A stretch of DNA of 64,000 nt from an uncultured Devosia sp. (GCF_963517015.1 NZ_CAUQDV010000001.1:1990001-2054000), one strand, 5' to 3'. Positions 26,356-36,022 are shown, counted from the first letter of the stretch. Numbers and translations: made by a program. The notes: generated by a model from the letters alone, not told the origin.

Positions 26356-26501
26356 GCGGGCTTTGCCTGCGCAGCAGAACGCGCCGCCGCCTGGTTCGTA
26401 TGGGGGAAATCGCCGTGCTGGTGCTGGTTGCCTTCGTGGTGCTGGCGCCCCGCCTCGACGAATGGGGCCTGGTCCAGCCCATTCTGGACGCCATCGGCTA
26501 G
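26352..26501 (+). CDS. Putative small membrane protein coupled to DUF1127 (49 aa)
   Basis: Starts inside the DUF1127 stop (ATGA). The 49 residues have a basic N-terminus (CLRSRTRRRLVRMG) and one hydrophobic span (EIAVLVLVAFVVLAP), then DEWGLVQPILDAIG. A start at the internal Met (26400) would give 33 aa. A good terminator follows directly, which supports expression as the last gene of the transcript. No family recognised. Confidence 0.5.
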   Translation: MSGLCLRSRTRRRLVRMGEIAVLVLVAFVVLAPRLDEWGLVQPILDAIG

Positions 26502-26504
26502 GGG

Positions 26505-26531
26505 CCAGGCGGCATTCTGCTGCCTGGTTTT
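26505..26531 (+). terminator. Rho-independent terminator after the DUF1127 unit
   Basis: A 10-bp stem with one G-U pair (26505-26514 with 26518-26527), a TTC loop, and then TTTT. It lies three bases after the small ORF stop. Confidence 0.75.
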
Positions 26532-26600
26532 GCCTTCACATGTCCTTGCCCAGGGACAAGACACGTTGAAGCGGACGCGGCGCCGGACTATCTGAGGGCC

Positions 26601-27233
26601 ATGGCGCGTTCACCCAAATCCAAGCAGATCATTCCGCCCGTTTTCGTCAAGGAGTGGGATCTCCCTGCCGCAGCGACACTTGGTTCGTCAGTACGGGCCA
26701 AGGGCATCCTCCTCGAAGTGCGGGCCAAGTTGCCTGCCACGGCCAAGAAACTGGTCGATGTGCGCGGCAGCGCGCTGGTGCTGGGGCTGCCCGAGGGCGA
26801 GGAAGAGCAGTTTGCGGCGCTGTCGGCCAAGATCGACACGGCGCTGGTCGGCATCGAAAGCCTGCCGATCATTCCGCGCGAGATCGAAGACATCCTCACC
26901 ATCAAGACCAGCGAACGCCACCGCTGGCTGAAAGACGGCCGCCTGCCCAGCGCCGGCACGCGCACGGTCAAACTGCGGGGTAGGGCGAAGAAGATCACCT
27001 TCCACGTCTTCGACCCGCGCAAGGTGGAAGACCTGCTCGATAGCGATCAGGTGACCAACTGGCGCGAGGAGGACATTGCCACGGCAGCCGAGAAGCGCCG
27101 TCAGGCCGCGTGGAAGCGGAAGCTGGTGAAAGCGGAAGCGGCGGAGAAGGCCAAGCCGAAAGGCATGGAGGAGAGCGATGCGCCGAAACTAGCTGGGTGG
27201 GACGCGTTTATGCGGGAGGGGTTATTGAAGTAG
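26601..27233 (+). CDS. Hypothetical protein (210 aa)
   Basis: I do not recognise this family. The 210 residues form a soluble protein with IIPPVFVKEWDLPAAATLG near the start. A middle block reads SLPIIPREIEDILTIKTSER, HRWLKDGRLPSAGTRTVKLR and then VFDPRKVEDLLD. A Lys/Ala/Glu-rich C-terminal helix follows (about 155-195). The HRWLKDGRLPSAG segment with VFDP...VEDLLD looks like a short DNA- or nucleic-acid-binding helix pair, but this is a guess. Codon use resembles the neighbours. The 3' end overlaps the convergent gene at 27208 by 26 bases. Confidence 0.7.
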   Translation: MARSPKSKQIIPPVFVKEWDLPAAATLGSSVRAKGILLEVRAKLPATAKKLVDVRGSALVLGLPEGEEEQFAALSAKIDTALVGIESLPIIPREIEDILTIKTSERHRWLKDGRLPSAGTRTVKLRGRAKKITFHVFDPRKVEDLLDSDQVTNWREEDIATAAEKRRQAAWKRKLVKAEAAEKAKPKGMEESDAPKLAGWDAFMREGLLK

Positions 27234-28008
27234 TTTGACCTAATTCTGAGCTTGTGCGGGGCGCAGCGATATCTGGTGCTGCCGGGAGTACACGATATTT
27301 TGGAAAGCCTTCCCCAAAGAGATCTTGGCCAGCGGTCCCTAAATCTCGGACTATAGCTGTAGCAAGCTTTAGTTGTGTGGCCGAACTTTCCTCCAGACTC
27401 ACGGCAAGGCCATTCAAACGAGTGAAACGTGGTTGAAAGACGCGCTCCTCGTCTGCAGAGAGGCCCGTCTGCAGCATTCCTGCGCTCGTTCGAGTCGCTG
27501 GTAACATGGCAGACAGTTCCAACCAGTCCCTTTCATACAGTTCTTGGGCTTGCAGCAAAGCGCTATGCCCCATTAGTAACTCACAATATCGAGCAATGAG
27601 GTCGAATTCCTTTGCGTCTACAAGAGGTGCAAGCTCGCTAGCGATGATTGGTTGTGCGGTGCCGCGTCCGACTATTGGTGCTATGCGAGTCCACTGGTTC
27701 TGCGATTTGAGTTGAGCTGCTTTGGCTCTAAGATGAGATTCTGCAATGCCAACGACTACCGAGTTCACATCCGCATGAACGTACATCGCTCGGAACAAGG
27801 CGTTGAGTAGCTGACCACGCTGGTCTGCCTTCCTTGCTTGTTCCTCTCTTTTTTCAGAATGCCGATTGGCACGCTCCTGTATGTGGTATGATACAAGCGC
27901 ACTAATCAAAGCGCCGATTACCACGCTGACTAAACTGAGGCCGATTGTAAGCCAGTCGGCAGTGCTGATCCCCGGTGATTCATAAAATACCGGTACCCAC
28001 GGATCCAC
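27208..28008 (-). CDS. Hypothetical membrane-anchored protein (266 aa), AT-richer than neighbours
   Basis: A 266-residue protein with one N-terminal membrane span (DWLTIGLSLVSVVIGALISALVSY), then a charged, probably coiled-coil segment (QERANRHSEKREEQARKADQ) and a soluble alpha-helical domain. No family recognised. The first 35 residues resemble small membrane-anchored proteins found on islands. Its DNA is visibly richer in A and T than the surroundings, and it sits beside tRNA-Thr, so recent acquisition is possible. No integrase or flanking repeat is seen. It overlaps the gene at 26601 at the 3' end. Confidence 0.7.
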   Translation of the reverse strand: MDPWVPVFYESPGISTADWLTIGLSLVSVVIGALISALVSYHIQERANRHSEKREEQARKADQRGQLLNALFRAMYVHADVNSVVVGIAESHLRAKAAQLKSQNQWTRIAPIVGRGTAQPIIASELAPLVDAKEFDLIARYCELLMGHSALLQAQELYERDWLELSAMLPATRTSAGMLQTGLSADEERVFQPRFTRLNGLAVSLEESSATQLKLATAIVRDLGTAGQDLFGEGFPKYRVLPAAPDIAAPRTSSELGQTTSITPPA

Positions 28009-28154
28009 GTCACCCTCCCCATCATGGCACCTGCATACTTGGTTTTGAGTGATTATTCGTCAAGTAGTGGTATGTGGCCCCAAATCGGGACCACCCAATA
28101 ACGTGTCGAGAGGCGCATTGCTGCCCCGTTGGAGATATCTCTGAATGGGTTGCG

Positions 28155-28230
<76 letters not shown>

Positions 28231-28291
28231 AGCGGGTTGCCTCTAGCATTGAGGCCCGACGCTCGCAAGAGTGCTTTGGCTTTCGCACAGG

Positions 28292-28441
28292 TCAGGCTTT
28301 GGGCTTTTCCGTTTGGTCACCGGTCTTTGGTTGTTCCTGCTTGCCGCCGCCGACCTTGTTGCCCAGATCATCGATATTGTCGTCCTGCTGTTCGCCGGGG
28401 GTGGTTTCGAGTGGGGCGGGCTTGGATTGTTCCTTGGCCAT
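28292..28441 (-). CDS. Small hydrophilic hypothetical protein (49 aa)
   Basis: The start ATG follows a strong AGGAGG site by six bases. The 49 residues are highly polar and probably disordered: KEQSKPAPLETTPGEQQDD then NKVGGGKQEQPKTGDQTEK. No membrane span or Cys. Short proteins of this style are common in Hyphomicrobiales but I cannot name the family. It is divergent from cysD. Confidence 0.65.
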   Translation of the reverse strand: MAKEQSKPAPLETTPGEQQDDNIDDLGNKVGGGKQEQPKTGDQTEKPKA

Positions 28442-28745
28442 GGTGACCTCCTGATGTGCTGTCAGAAGGTCAATCGCTGGGCTGGGCTGCGGTTCCAGTC
28501 CGCCGCTTACGGCGTCTGCTTGAGAATTATTTTTCTCCCAGCGGGGACGCCGACGCGTCTGACGGTTTGATCGTGGGCGCTCTCGTGGAGGTGCTTGGCG
28601 GGGGCTGGAACAGCGCCGCACAAATTTGCCCCAAGGGGCTGCAAGCCCAGTAAATCCGGCAGTTTCAGGCTTGATGGACGAGGGCGTCTGGCCGTAACCA
28701 GAGAGGAGGTTTGGGAGAATTTTCTCTGTTACCGGAGCCTGATAC
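28442..28745. other. Divergent intergenic region between the 49-aa gene and cysD
   Basis: 304 bases without a convincing gene. Two copies of GAGAA...TTCTC dyads are visible, at 28522-28537 (six-base loop) and 28715-28726 (two-base loop). The second lies 20 bases upstream of cysD and could be a regulator site or leader hairpin. Other short ORFs here are not supported. Confidence 0.5.
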
Positions 28746-29654
28746 GTGGACAGCAATCGCCTGACGCATCTGCAGAGCCTTGAAGCCGAAAGCATAGAAA
28801 TCCTGCGCGAAGTGGCGGCGAGTTTCGAGCGGCCGGTGATGATGTATTCCATCGGCAAGGATTCGAGCGTGCTGCTGCATCTGGCGCGCAAGGCTTTCTA
28901 TCCCAGCAAGATCCCGTTTCCGCTGCTGCATGTCGATACGACATTCAAGTTCCGCGAGATGATCGCCTTTCGCGACAAGACCGCCGAGGACTATGGGTTC
29001 GACCTGATCCGGCATACGAACCAGGACGGTGTGCGCGACGGGATTACGCCGTTCACCCACGGGTCGTCGCGCTATACCGACATCATGAAGACCGCCGCCC
29101 TGCGGCAGGCGCTGAATGCCGGGAAGTATGACGCGGCAATCGGCGGGGCGCGGCGCGACGAGGAAAAGTCGCGCGCCAAGGAGCGCATCTTCTCGCATCG
29201 CAATGCGTCCCATGCCTGGGACCCCAAGAACCAGCGGCCCGAGCTGTGGCGCGTGTTCAATACAAGGCTCAATCCGGGCGAGAGCATGCGGGTGTTTCCG
29301 ATCAGCAATTGGACCGAGCTCGACGTCTGGACCTATATCTATTCGGAAAACATCCCGATCGTGCCGCTGTATTTTGCCAAGACGCGTCCGGTGGTGGAGC
29401 GGCAGGGCACGCTGATCATGGTGGATGACGACCGTCTGCCGCTCGAACCCGGCGAAGTGCCGCGCGAGGAAGTGGTGCGGTTCCGGACCCTGGGTTGCTA
29501 TCCGCTGACCGGGGCGATCCGCTCGGAAGCAGCTGATCTTCCTTCGATCATCATGGAAATGCAGGCGAGCCGGACATCGGAGCGCGAGGGGCGGTTGATC
29601 GACAGCGACAGTGTCGGGTCGATGGAGAAGAAGAAGCAGGAAGGGTATTTCTGA
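28746..29654 (+). CDS. cysD: Sulfate adenylyltransferase subunit 2 (CysD)
   Basis: A 302-residue PP-loop ATP pyrophosphatase that forms adenosine phosphosulfate from ATP and sulfate with the GTPase CysN. The PP motif is [17 protein letters not shown]. Downstream are [44 protein letters not shown] and a C-terminus ending EKKKQEGYF, all standard for CysD. The start is GTG with a weak CCGGAG site; the sequence right after ([16 protein letters not shown]) is the normal CysD beginning. The stop overlaps the ATG of cysNC by one base. It feeds the assimilatory sulfur pathway. Confidence 0.97.
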   Translation: MDSNRLTHLQSLEAESIEILREVAASFERPVMMYSIGKDSSVLLHLARKAFYPSKIPFPLLHVDTTFKFREMIAFRDKTAEDYGFDLIRHTNQDGVRDGITPFTHGSSRYTDIMKTAALRQALNAGKYDAAIGGARRDEEKSRAKERIFSHRNASHAWDPKNQRPELWRVFNTRLNPGESMRVFPISNWTELDVWTYIYSENIPIVPLYFAKTRPVVERQGTLIMVDDDRLPLEPGEVPREEVVRFRTLGCYPLTGAIRSEAADLPSIIMEMQASRTSEREGRLIDSDSVGSMEKKKQEGYF

Positions 29655-31540
29655 TGAGCTTAGCCCTTGCGACGGCCGATACCGACCTCAATCTTTGGCT
29701 CGAACAGCAGACGGACAAGTCGCTGCTGCGGTTCCTCACCTGCGGTTCGGTCGATGATGGCAAGTCCACGCTGATCGGGCGTCTGCTCTACGACAGCCAG
29801 CTCATTCTCGACGACCAGTTGGCGAGCCTCAAGAAGGAGAGCCACAATCGCACGGTCGGTGAAGAGGGGATCGATTTTTCGCTGCTCGTCGACGGGCTGG
29901 CGGCCGAGCGCGAGCAGGGCATTACCATCGACGTGGCCTATCGGTTCTTTTCGACCGACAAGCGCAAGTTCATCGTCGCCGATACGCCGGGCCACGAGCA
30001 GTATACCCGCAACATGGCGACCGGCGCCTCCAATGCCGATCTGGCGCTGGTGCTGATTGACGCCCGCAAGGGGGTGCTGACCCAGACGCGCCGTCACTCG
30101 TTCATCCTGTCGCTGATCGGGGTGAAGCATGTGGTGCTGGTGGTCAACAAGATCGACCTCGTCGATTACGACCAGGCCACCTATGACCGCATCGTTGCCG
30201 AATACCGCGCCTTTGCCGAGCCGCTCGGGTTCAAGACACTGGCGGCGGTTCCGGTTTCGGCGTTGCGCGGCGACAATATTCTTGCGCAAAGCGAGCGGAC
30301 GCCGTGGTTCACCGGCACGCCACTGGTGCCTTATCTTGAAAGTGTCGAGGTTGCCGAGGATCGCACCGAGGGCAAGCTGCGCTTTCCGGTGCAATGGGTG
30401 AACCGCCCCAATCTCGACTTCCGCGGCTTTTCCGGCACGGTGGCCTCGGGCGCGGTGGCGGTGGGCGATGAGGTGCTGATCGCGTCGTCGCGCAAGCCGG
30501 CGGTGGTCAAGTCGATCGTCACCATGGATGGCGAATTGAGCCGCGCGGTAGCGGGGCAGGCGGTGACCCTGGTGCTGGACCGCGAAGTGGATATTTCGCG
30601 CGGCGATGTGCTCAGCCATCCAGGCGAGACGCCGGAATTCTCCAACCAGTTCCAGGCGCGTCTGGTCTGGATGAGCGAGGAGCCGGCGTTTCCGGGGCGG
30701 TCCTATCTGGTCAAGCTCGGAACGCAGCTGGTTCCGGCGACGATCACTGATCTCAAATTCCGCACCAATGTTAATACGCTGGAGCAGACGGCAGCAACCA
30801 AGGTCGATCTCAACGAGGTGGCGACGGTCACCATCGCCGCCGACAAGCCGATCGCCTTCGATGCCTATAGGGACAATCCGCTGACCGGCGGCTTCATTCT
30901 GGTCGATCGCATTTCCAATGCGACGCTGGGCGCCGGCACGGTGGAATTCGGCCTCAGGCGCGCGCAGAACCTGACCTATCAGAGCTTTGACGTGAACCGC
31001 GATGTTCGCGCGCAGATGAAGGGCCAGGCGCCACGCATCGTATGGTTCACGGGCCTATCCGGGTCGGGCAAGTCGTCGATCGCCAATCTGCTGGAGAAGC
31101 GGCTGACGGCCGAAGGCAAGCATGCCTATATTCTCGACGGCGACAATGTGCGCCACGGGCTCAACAAGGACCTCGGCTTTACCGAAGCGGCGCGCGTCGA
31201 GAATATTCGTCGCGTGGCGGAGGTGGCCAAGTTGATGGCCGATGCGGGATTGATTGTCCTTGTGTCGTTCATCTCGCCCTTCGAAAAGGAGCGCCGGCTG
31301 GCGCGCGAGATCGCGGGCGATATCAATTTCGCTGAGGTCTATGTCGATACGCCGCTGGAAGTGTGCGAAGCGCGCGATCCCAAGGGGCTCTACAAAAAGG
31401 CGCGGGCCGGAGAGATCAAGAATTTCACCGGCATCGATTCACCTTTCGAGCCACCGACCACGGCTGAACTGGTGCTGCATGGCGCCGAGCAGGAACCGCC
31501 GGCGCTGGCCGATCAACTGCATGACTGGCTGAAGATCTAG
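29654..31540 (+). CDS. cysNC: Bifunctional sulfate adenylyltransferase GTPase / APS kinase (CysNC)
   Basis: A 628-residue fusion. Residues 1 to about 440 are the CysN GTPase: G1 GSVDDGKST, the effector region DGLAAEREQGITIDVAYRFF, G3 DTPGHEQYT, G4 NKID, then EF-Tu-like beta barrels. Residues about 450-628 are APS kinase (CysC): P-loop GLSGSGKSS, DGDNVRHGLNKDLGF, VSFISPF and FAEVYVDTPLEVCEARDPKGLYKKARAGE. It makes APS and then PAPS. The fused form is common in alphaproteobacteria. It is the second gene of the operon and is followed by a strong terminator. Confidence 0.97.
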   Translation: MSLALATADTDLNLWLEQQTDKSLLRFLTCGSVDDGKSTLIGRLLYDSQLILDDQLASLKKESHNRTVGEEGIDFSLLVDGLAAEREQGITIDVAYRFFSTDKRKFIVADTPGHEQYTRNMATGASNADLALVLIDARKGVLTQTRRHSFILSLIGVKHVVLVVNKIDLVDYDQATYDRIVAEYRAFAEPLGFKTLAAVPVSALRGDNILAQSERTPWFTGTPLVPYLESVEVAEDRTEGKLRFPVQWVNRPNLDFRGFSGTVASGAVAVGDEVLIASSRKPAVVKSIVTMDGELSRAVAGQAVTLVLDREVDISRGDVLSHPGETPEFSNQFQARLVWMSEEPAFPGRSYLVKLGTQLVPATITDLKFRTNVNTLEQTAATKVDLNEVATVTIAADKPIAFDAYRDNPLTGGFILVDRISNATLGAGTVEFGLRRAQNLTYQSFDVNRDVRAQMKGQAPRIVWFTGLSGSGKSSIANLLEKRLTAEGKHAYILDGDNVRHGLNKDLGFTEAARVENIRRVAEVAKLMADAGLIVLVSFISPFEKERRLAREIAGDINFAEVYVDTPLEVCEARDPKGLYKKARAGEIKNFTGIDSPFEPPTTAELVLHGAEQEPPALADQLHDWLKI

Positions 31541-31546
31541 AAGAAA

Positions 31547-31568
31547 GGGCGCCGCTGGCGCCCTTTTT
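31547..31568 (+). terminator. Rho-independent terminator after cysNC
   Basis: A perfect 7-bp stem GGGCGCC/GGCGCCC with a GCT loop and TTTTT directly after, six bases past the cysNC stop. Confidence 0.9.
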
Positions 31569-31649
31569 GTTCTTGTCCTGAAACTATACACGTTTGATTC
31601 AATAGCCTAACATCATATCAGGCCTGCATTTGCGGCGGTTGCCTGCATC

Positions 31650-31664
31650 TTAACACTTCGTTAA
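31650..31664 (+). promoter_or_regulatory. CtrA-type box TTAA-N7-TTAA
   Basis: The sequence TTAA-CACTTCG-TTAA matches the full CtrA site of alphaproteobacteria. It lies 62 bases upstream of the small membrane-protein gene at 31726. No other full TTAA-N7-TTAA was noticed in the window. Binding is not shown by sequence alone. Confidence 0.55.
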
Positions 31665-31725
31665 TCGCCCTCGCTCAACGGTTGCAATGGACCGATGATG
31701 AGATTCGGTCGCCGGAGAGTGCGGA

Positions 31726-31965
31726 ATGTTGGAACTGGCTTTGGTCGTTTATGCCGCGCTTGCGATGTTCTTCCTGTTGATGGCGCGTTCGGAGAAACGC
31801 CGCAAGGGTGAACCCAATACCATATCGAGCGTTGCGCTGAGCATCGCCTGGCCGGTTCTGCTGCTCATGGTCGCCGTGCATGTGATCGGCGCCAAGCTAC
31901 GCAAGCCGACCGGCCGCCGCGGTGTGCAGCGCCCGGTCCACCTCAGTACACAGAAGCAGCTTTAA
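31726..31965 (+). CDS. Small membrane protein (79 aa) behind a CtrA-type box
   Basis: A 79-residue protein with two membrane spans: ELALVVYAALAMFFLLM (3-19) and SSVALSIAWPVLLLMVAVHV (about 34-53), separated by a short basic loop (EKRRKGEPN), with a basic tail (AKLRKPTGRRG). No family recognised. A CtrA-like box upstream suggests cell-cycle or motility-linked expression. Its TAA stop is shared (TTAA) with the convergent manC gene. Confidence 0.65.
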   Translation: MLELALVVYAALAMFFLLMARSEKRRKGEPNTISSVALSIAWPVLLLMVAVHVIGAKLRKPTGRRGVQRPVHLSTQKQL

Positions 31966-33389
31966 GCCCGACCGAACTCGTCCTCGATGCGAATGATATC
32001 GTCTTCGCCGAGGTAAGAGCCTGTCTGGACTTCGATCAGTTCCAGCTCGATCTTGCCGGGGTTGGCCAGACGATGGGTGCAGCCGAGCGGCAGGTAGATC
32101 GACTGGTTTTCACTCAGCGTCGTGATCGTGCCGTCGATGGTGACGTCGGCCGTGCCACGGACGACGATCCAGTGTTCGGCGCGGTGGTGGTGCTTCTGGA
32201 GGCTCAGCTTCTTGCCTGGTTTCACGAACAGGCGCTTCACCTGGAAGCGCTCGCCATTGAGGATCGAGCTATAGCCGCCCCAGGGGCGATAGGCCGTCTT
32301 GTGGATTTCGGTCAGGGCGGTGGTCGCCTTGTCGGCCTTCAGCACCTTGACCATGGCGCCGACCTTTTGCGCCTCTGACAGCTTGCCGACATAGACTGCG
32401 TCATTGGTGGCGATGACCGCGACATCGTCGAGGCCATTGACCGCGACATGGGCGTGATCGGAGACGATCAGCGAGTTGGAGACATTGTCCAGCGTCACCG
32501 AGCCCTGGGTGACATTGCGGGCGGCATCCTGTGCGCCGCTTTTCCAGACGGCATCCCAGCTGCCAAGATCGGACCAGCCAAAGTCGACGGCGACGACGGC
32601 GGCCTTGTCGGTCTTTTCAAAGATCGCGTAGTCGATGGAAATATTGGGCGCCTTGCCGAAGCTTTCCGCGTCGAGGCGGATGAAGTCGAGGTCGGTCTTG
32701 GCCTTGGTGACGGCTTCGCGGGCAGCGGTCAGCGTTTCGGCAGCAAGTCGCGAGAACTCGTCGAGCATGCTTGCGGCGCCGATGATGAACATGCCGGAGT
32801 TCCAGTAGTAGCCACCTTCGGCCAGCATCTCCGAGGCGCGCTCTGCATTTGGTTTTTCGACGAAGCGTTCTACCGGGGCGACGCCGTGGTCGACCATTGC
32901 GGACGACTTGATGTAGCCGAAGCCGGTCTCGGCATAGGTCGGCTTGATGCCGAAGGTCACGAACTGGCCGGTCTCGGCGGCAGCCGCAGCCTGATGCACG
33001 GCCTGCCAATATCCAGCGTCGACAGCGACATTGTGGTCGGACGGCAAGACATGGAGCACGGCGTCGCGGCCGAATTTGTTGACCGCAAAGGCAGCGGCAG
33101 CAGCAATGGCGACAGCCGTATTGCGGGCCACTGGCTCAAGCAGAATCCCGGCCAGCCCAATACCGAGTTCGGCAGCCTGTTCGGCGACGATGAAGCGATA
33201 ATCGGCATTGGTGATGACCACCGCCGGTGCATAGACATTCCCGTCCGAGACGCGTTCCAGCGTCTTCTGAAACAGGCTGGTCGGGCCAGTCAGAGGCAGG
33301 AATTGCTTGGGCCGCGCCGCGCGCGACATGGGCCAGAGGCGGGTGCCCTGGCCACCGGCAAGTATTACGGGAACGATGGTCTTGCTCAT
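31962..33389 (-). CDS. manC: Mannose-1-phosphate guanylyltransferase / mannose-6-phosphate isomerase
   Basis: A 475-residue two-domain enzyme making GDP-mannose. The N-terminal nucleotidyltransferase has the signature ILAGGQGTRLWPMSR, KQFLPL and FVEKPN. The C-terminal cupin (about 345-475) has GERFQVKRLFVKPGKKLSLQ, KHHHRAEHWIVVRGTADV and GCTHRLANPGKIELELIEVQ. The start is the Met of MSKTIVPV, where the conserved sequence begins; the longer frame upstream is not conserved. GDP-mannose feeds exopolysaccharide and glycan synthesis, which fits the exo locus at 57 kb, although no exo gene is adjacent. Confidence 0.95.
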   Translation of the reverse strand: MSKTIVPVILAGGQGTRLWPMSRAARPKQFLPLTGPTSLFQKTLERVSDGNVYAPAVVITNADYRFIVAEQAAELGIGLAGILLEPVARNTAVAIAAAAAFAVNKFGRDAVLHVLPSDHNVAVDAGYWQAVHQAAAAAETGQFVTFGIKPTYAETGFGYIKSSAMVDHGVAPVERFVEKPNAERASEMLAEGGYYWNSGMFIIGAASMLDEFSRLAAETLTAAREAVTKAKTDLDFIRLDAESFGKAPNISIDYAIFEKTDKAAVVAVDFGWSDLGSWDAVWKSGAQDAARNVTQGSVTLDNVSNSLIVSDHAHVAVNGLDDVAVIATNDAVYVGKLSEAQKVGAMVKVLKADKATTALTEIHKTAYRPWGGYSSILNGERFQVKRLFVKPGKKLSLQKHHHRAEHWIVVRGTADVTIDGTITTLSENQSIYLPLGCTHRLANPGKIELELIEVQTGSYLGEDDIIRIEDEFGRA

Positions 33390-33457
33390 GCGGCACCGAT
33401 ACTGAAAAACGCTATTGGACCAATGACATATCACAGCATTTTACGACATGCTCGTGA

Positions 33458-34672
33458 TTAAGCCAGATTGGTAAAGTCGGCTTGGTCGATTTCGTTGAGG
33501 GTCTTCATCAGCAGGCCCTTGAACACCGGTTCGCGCTCGTCGCGATAGGCGATCAGTTCAGGCATGCCATTGACGCGGCAGACCAGGGTTGCTGACAGCG
33601 CGGAGCGAATCTCGCCTTCCATCAGGCTGAAGGCACGCGCGCCCGGACCGACGATCAACACATGGGATGGGTCGAAGACAGCCATCATCCGGCTGAGGCC
33701 ATAGCCGATGGCGCGGCCCGCCTGGTTGAAGGCATAGATGGCCGCGCGATCACCATGCTCAGCGCGTGCGATCAGGCCCTCATATTGAGGCAAGGGGACT
33801 GTCAGGGCGGGGGCTGCAGTCTCGGGGACGGAATAGGATGTGCGCAGCACGGCGTAGTCGGCAGCATAGGCCTCAACGCAGCCGCGCATGCCGCAGCGGC
33901 ACAGGGCGCCATTGGGCGTGTGGTTCATATGGCCGAATTCGGTGGCGCCCTCGTCGCTCCGGCCCAGGATCTGACCCCGAAAGGTCATGCCCATGGCAAC
34001 GGTGGATCCGACAAAGACGGTTGCCACGCTGGCGTCGCGCAGATCGGGGTCGAGCCAGCGGGCTCCCTCGGCCAGCAAGCGGCCACGCTTGTGCAGGGTC
34101 ACCGGTAGATCGAGGGCTTCCGAAAGCAGTGCGGCGAGAGGCGTATCGATCAGTTGGGCAATGGGTGACCACTTGAGGGTCCGGGCCTCGCGGTCGAGAA
34201 TGCCCTGAACGGAGATGGCGACGCGGTGCAGCGACCTGGCTTCTGCCGGATTGCGCATCTGCAATTGCTGCAGACGTTCACCGAGGAATTGCGCGGGCGG
34301 CGTATCGGTGAAGGTAGTGGGCGAGAGCGGTGTATCGGTGCGATCGATCAACACGCCACCATAGTCGACCAAGGAGAGCCGGGCGCGGTTGACGTCGATC
34401 TCGAACAGGGCCGCGGTCGCCGCCTTGCGATTGAACCCGACGAGGGTCGCCGGACGACCGCGGCTGCGTGTGTCGGGCTTTTCGCTGGGCAGGTCTGCGA
34501 TGATGCCTTGAGCGACCATATCATGGGTGATGGCGGTGATGCTGGCATGGCTTAGGCCGGTATTGGCGGCCAGCGCTGTGCGCGACAACGGTCCCTGCAT
34601 GCGCAGGGCGCCCAGCACCAGGCCCCGGTTTTGTCGCCGGACGCTGTCACTATCGCTGACGTTGCGCGCCAA
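33458..34672 (-). CDS. ROK-family transcriptional regulator (xylose-type repressor)
   Basis: A 404-residue regulator. An N-terminal winged helix ([20 protein letters not shown] and [18 protein letters not shown]) precedes a ROK sugar-kinase-like domain. The zinc motif is [21 protein letters not shown]. It is divergent from xylFHG with a 220-base gap, the classic setting of a xylose-responsive ROK repressor. A dyad ATTTCG-N5-CGAAAT in the gap (34734-34750) is a candidate operator. I infer xylose as inducer from its neighbours. Confidence 0.88.
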   Translation of the reverse strand: MARNVSDSDSVRRQNRGLVLGALRMQGPLSRTALAANTGLSHASITAITHDMVAQGIIADLPSEKPDTRSRGRPATLVGFNRKAATAALFEIDVNRARLSLVDYGGVLIDRTDTPLSPTTFTDTPPAQFLGERLQQLQMRNPAEARSLHRVAISVQGILDREARTLKWSPIAQLIDTPLAALLSEALDLPVTLHKRGRLLAEGARWLDPDLRDASVATVFVGSTVAMGMTFRGQILGRSDEGATEFGHMNHTPNGALCRCGMRGCVEAYAADYAVLRTSYSVPETAAPALTVPLPQYEGLIARAEHGDRAAIYAFNQAGRAIGYGLSRMMAVFDPSHVLIVGPGARAFSLMEGEIRSALSATLVCRVNGMPELIAYRDEREPVFKGLLMKTLNEIDQADFTNLA

Positions 34673-34733
34673 GCAGACTACTCCTCACCCCAGGACAACT
34701 CACCACTCTTCCGCTGCATTCGCAATCAGACTT

Positions 34734-34750
34734 ATTTCGGGCCTCGAAAT
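34734..34750. promoter_or_regulatory. Inverted repeat ATTTCG-N5-CGAAAT between ROK regulator and xylF
   Basis: A perfect six-base-arm dyad 62 bases upstream of the ROK gene. It is followed at once by TTGACG and TTGACT, which could serve as -35 elements for xylF. Candidate ROK operator; not a known consensus that I can confirm. Confidence 0.4.
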
Positions 34751-34892
34751 TGACGTTGACTCATTTGAGGCACGTATGTCACTCTTTTTTCGAGCAGCGA
34801 AAATATTGCTCAGGGCGCCGGTGGAGGGTGCCCGCTGGGGTAATGCCACCGGCAAATCTGTGGGCGGGAGGACGCCCACTTGGGAGGACAAC

Positions 34893-35939
34893 ATGAACAA
34901 GTTTGCAGCGGTCCTGCTTGGCACGACCGTCATTACCGGCTTGGCCGGACTGCCCGCGATTGCCCAGGACGGCATAACGGTCGGCGTGAGCTGGAACAAT
35001 TTCCAGGAAGAGCGCTGGAAGACTGACGAGGCGGCGATCAAGGCCGTGCTCGACGCTGCCGGCGCAACCTATATTTCCGCCGACGCGCAGTCTTCGGCTT
35101 CCAAGCAGTTGACCGACATCGAGAGCCTGATCAGCCAGGGTGCCGACGCCATCATCGTGCTGGCGCAGGACAGCGACGCCGTCGGTCCGGCGGTTGCCGC
35201 CGCGGTTGCCGAGGGCATTCCTGTGGTGGGCTATGATCGCCTCATCGAAAATCCGGATGCCTTCTACCTGACCTTCGACAACAAGGAAGTGGGTCGCCTG
35301 CAGGCTGCGGGCGTCGCTGCCGTAGTGTCGGAAGGCAATTTCGTCTTCATCAAGGGCAATTCTGCCGATCCCAACGCCGACTTCCTGTTTGAAGGGCAGA
35401 TGGAAGTGCTGCAGGCCGGGATCGATTCCGGGGCTATCAAGAATGTCGGCGAAGCCTATACCGACAACTGGAACCCCGAAGTTGCCCAGGCGAATATGGA
35501 GCAGTTCCTGACCGCCAACAACAACGAGGTCGATGCCGTCGTGGCCTCCAATGACGGCACGGCGGGTGGCGCCATTGCCGCTCTGGCCGCGCAGGGTCTG
35601 GCAGGTTCGGTGCCGGTTTCGGGCCAGGATGGCGACCATGCCGCGCTCAATCGTATCGCGCTGGGCACGCAGACCGTGTCGGTGTGGAAGGATGCGCGCG
35701 AGCTGGGCAAGAAGGCTGCGGAAGTGGCGCTCGAACTGGCTGACGGTACGGCGCTCGATGCAGTGACCGGCGTCGTGCCCTTCTCGGGCGGGCCGAAGGG
35801 CGTGGCGATGAATGCCTTCTTCATCGCGCCCGTGGCCATCACCAAGGATAATCTCGACGTCGTCATCGACGCGGGCTGGGTGACCAAGGATGTGGTCTGC
35901 CAGGGCGTTGCCGCGGGCTCGGTTGCCGCCTGCGACTAG
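34893..35939 (+). CDS. xylF: D-xylose ABC transporter, periplasmic binding protein XylF
   Basis: A 348-residue periplasmic binding protein. The signal peptide ends near AIA|QDG. Recognisable are [57 protein letters not shown] and [16 protein letters not shown], all matching XylF. The start ATG follows GGAGGA by four bases. The leader contains two hairpins, 34817-34853 and 34861-34878, the second with another GGAGGA in its loop. It is the first gene of xylFHG and is probably repressed by the divergent ROK protein. Confidence 0.94.
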   Translation: MNKFAAVLLGTTVITGLAGLPAIAQDGITVGVSWNNFQEERWKTDEAAIKAVLDAAGATYISADAQSSASKQLTDIESLISQGADAIIVLAQDSDAVGPAVAAAVAEGIPVVGYDRLIENPDAFYLTFDNKEVGRLQAAGVAAVVSEGNFVFIKGNSADPNADFLFEGQMEVLQAGIDSGAIKNVGEAYTDNWNPEVAQANMEQFLTANNNEVDAVVASNDGTAGGAIAALAAQGLAGSVPVSGQDGDHAALNRIALGTQTVSVWKDARELGKKAAEVALELADGTALDAVTGVVPFSGGPKGVAMNAFFIAPVAITKDNLDVVIDAGWVTKDVVCQGVAAGSVAACD

Positions 35940-36022
35940 CTGCATTCCGTGTTAGACTAGCGATCTGGAAATTCGACATGTCGCGGCCTGCGCTGCGGCA
36001 TGTCTGACGGGGGAATTTCGAC

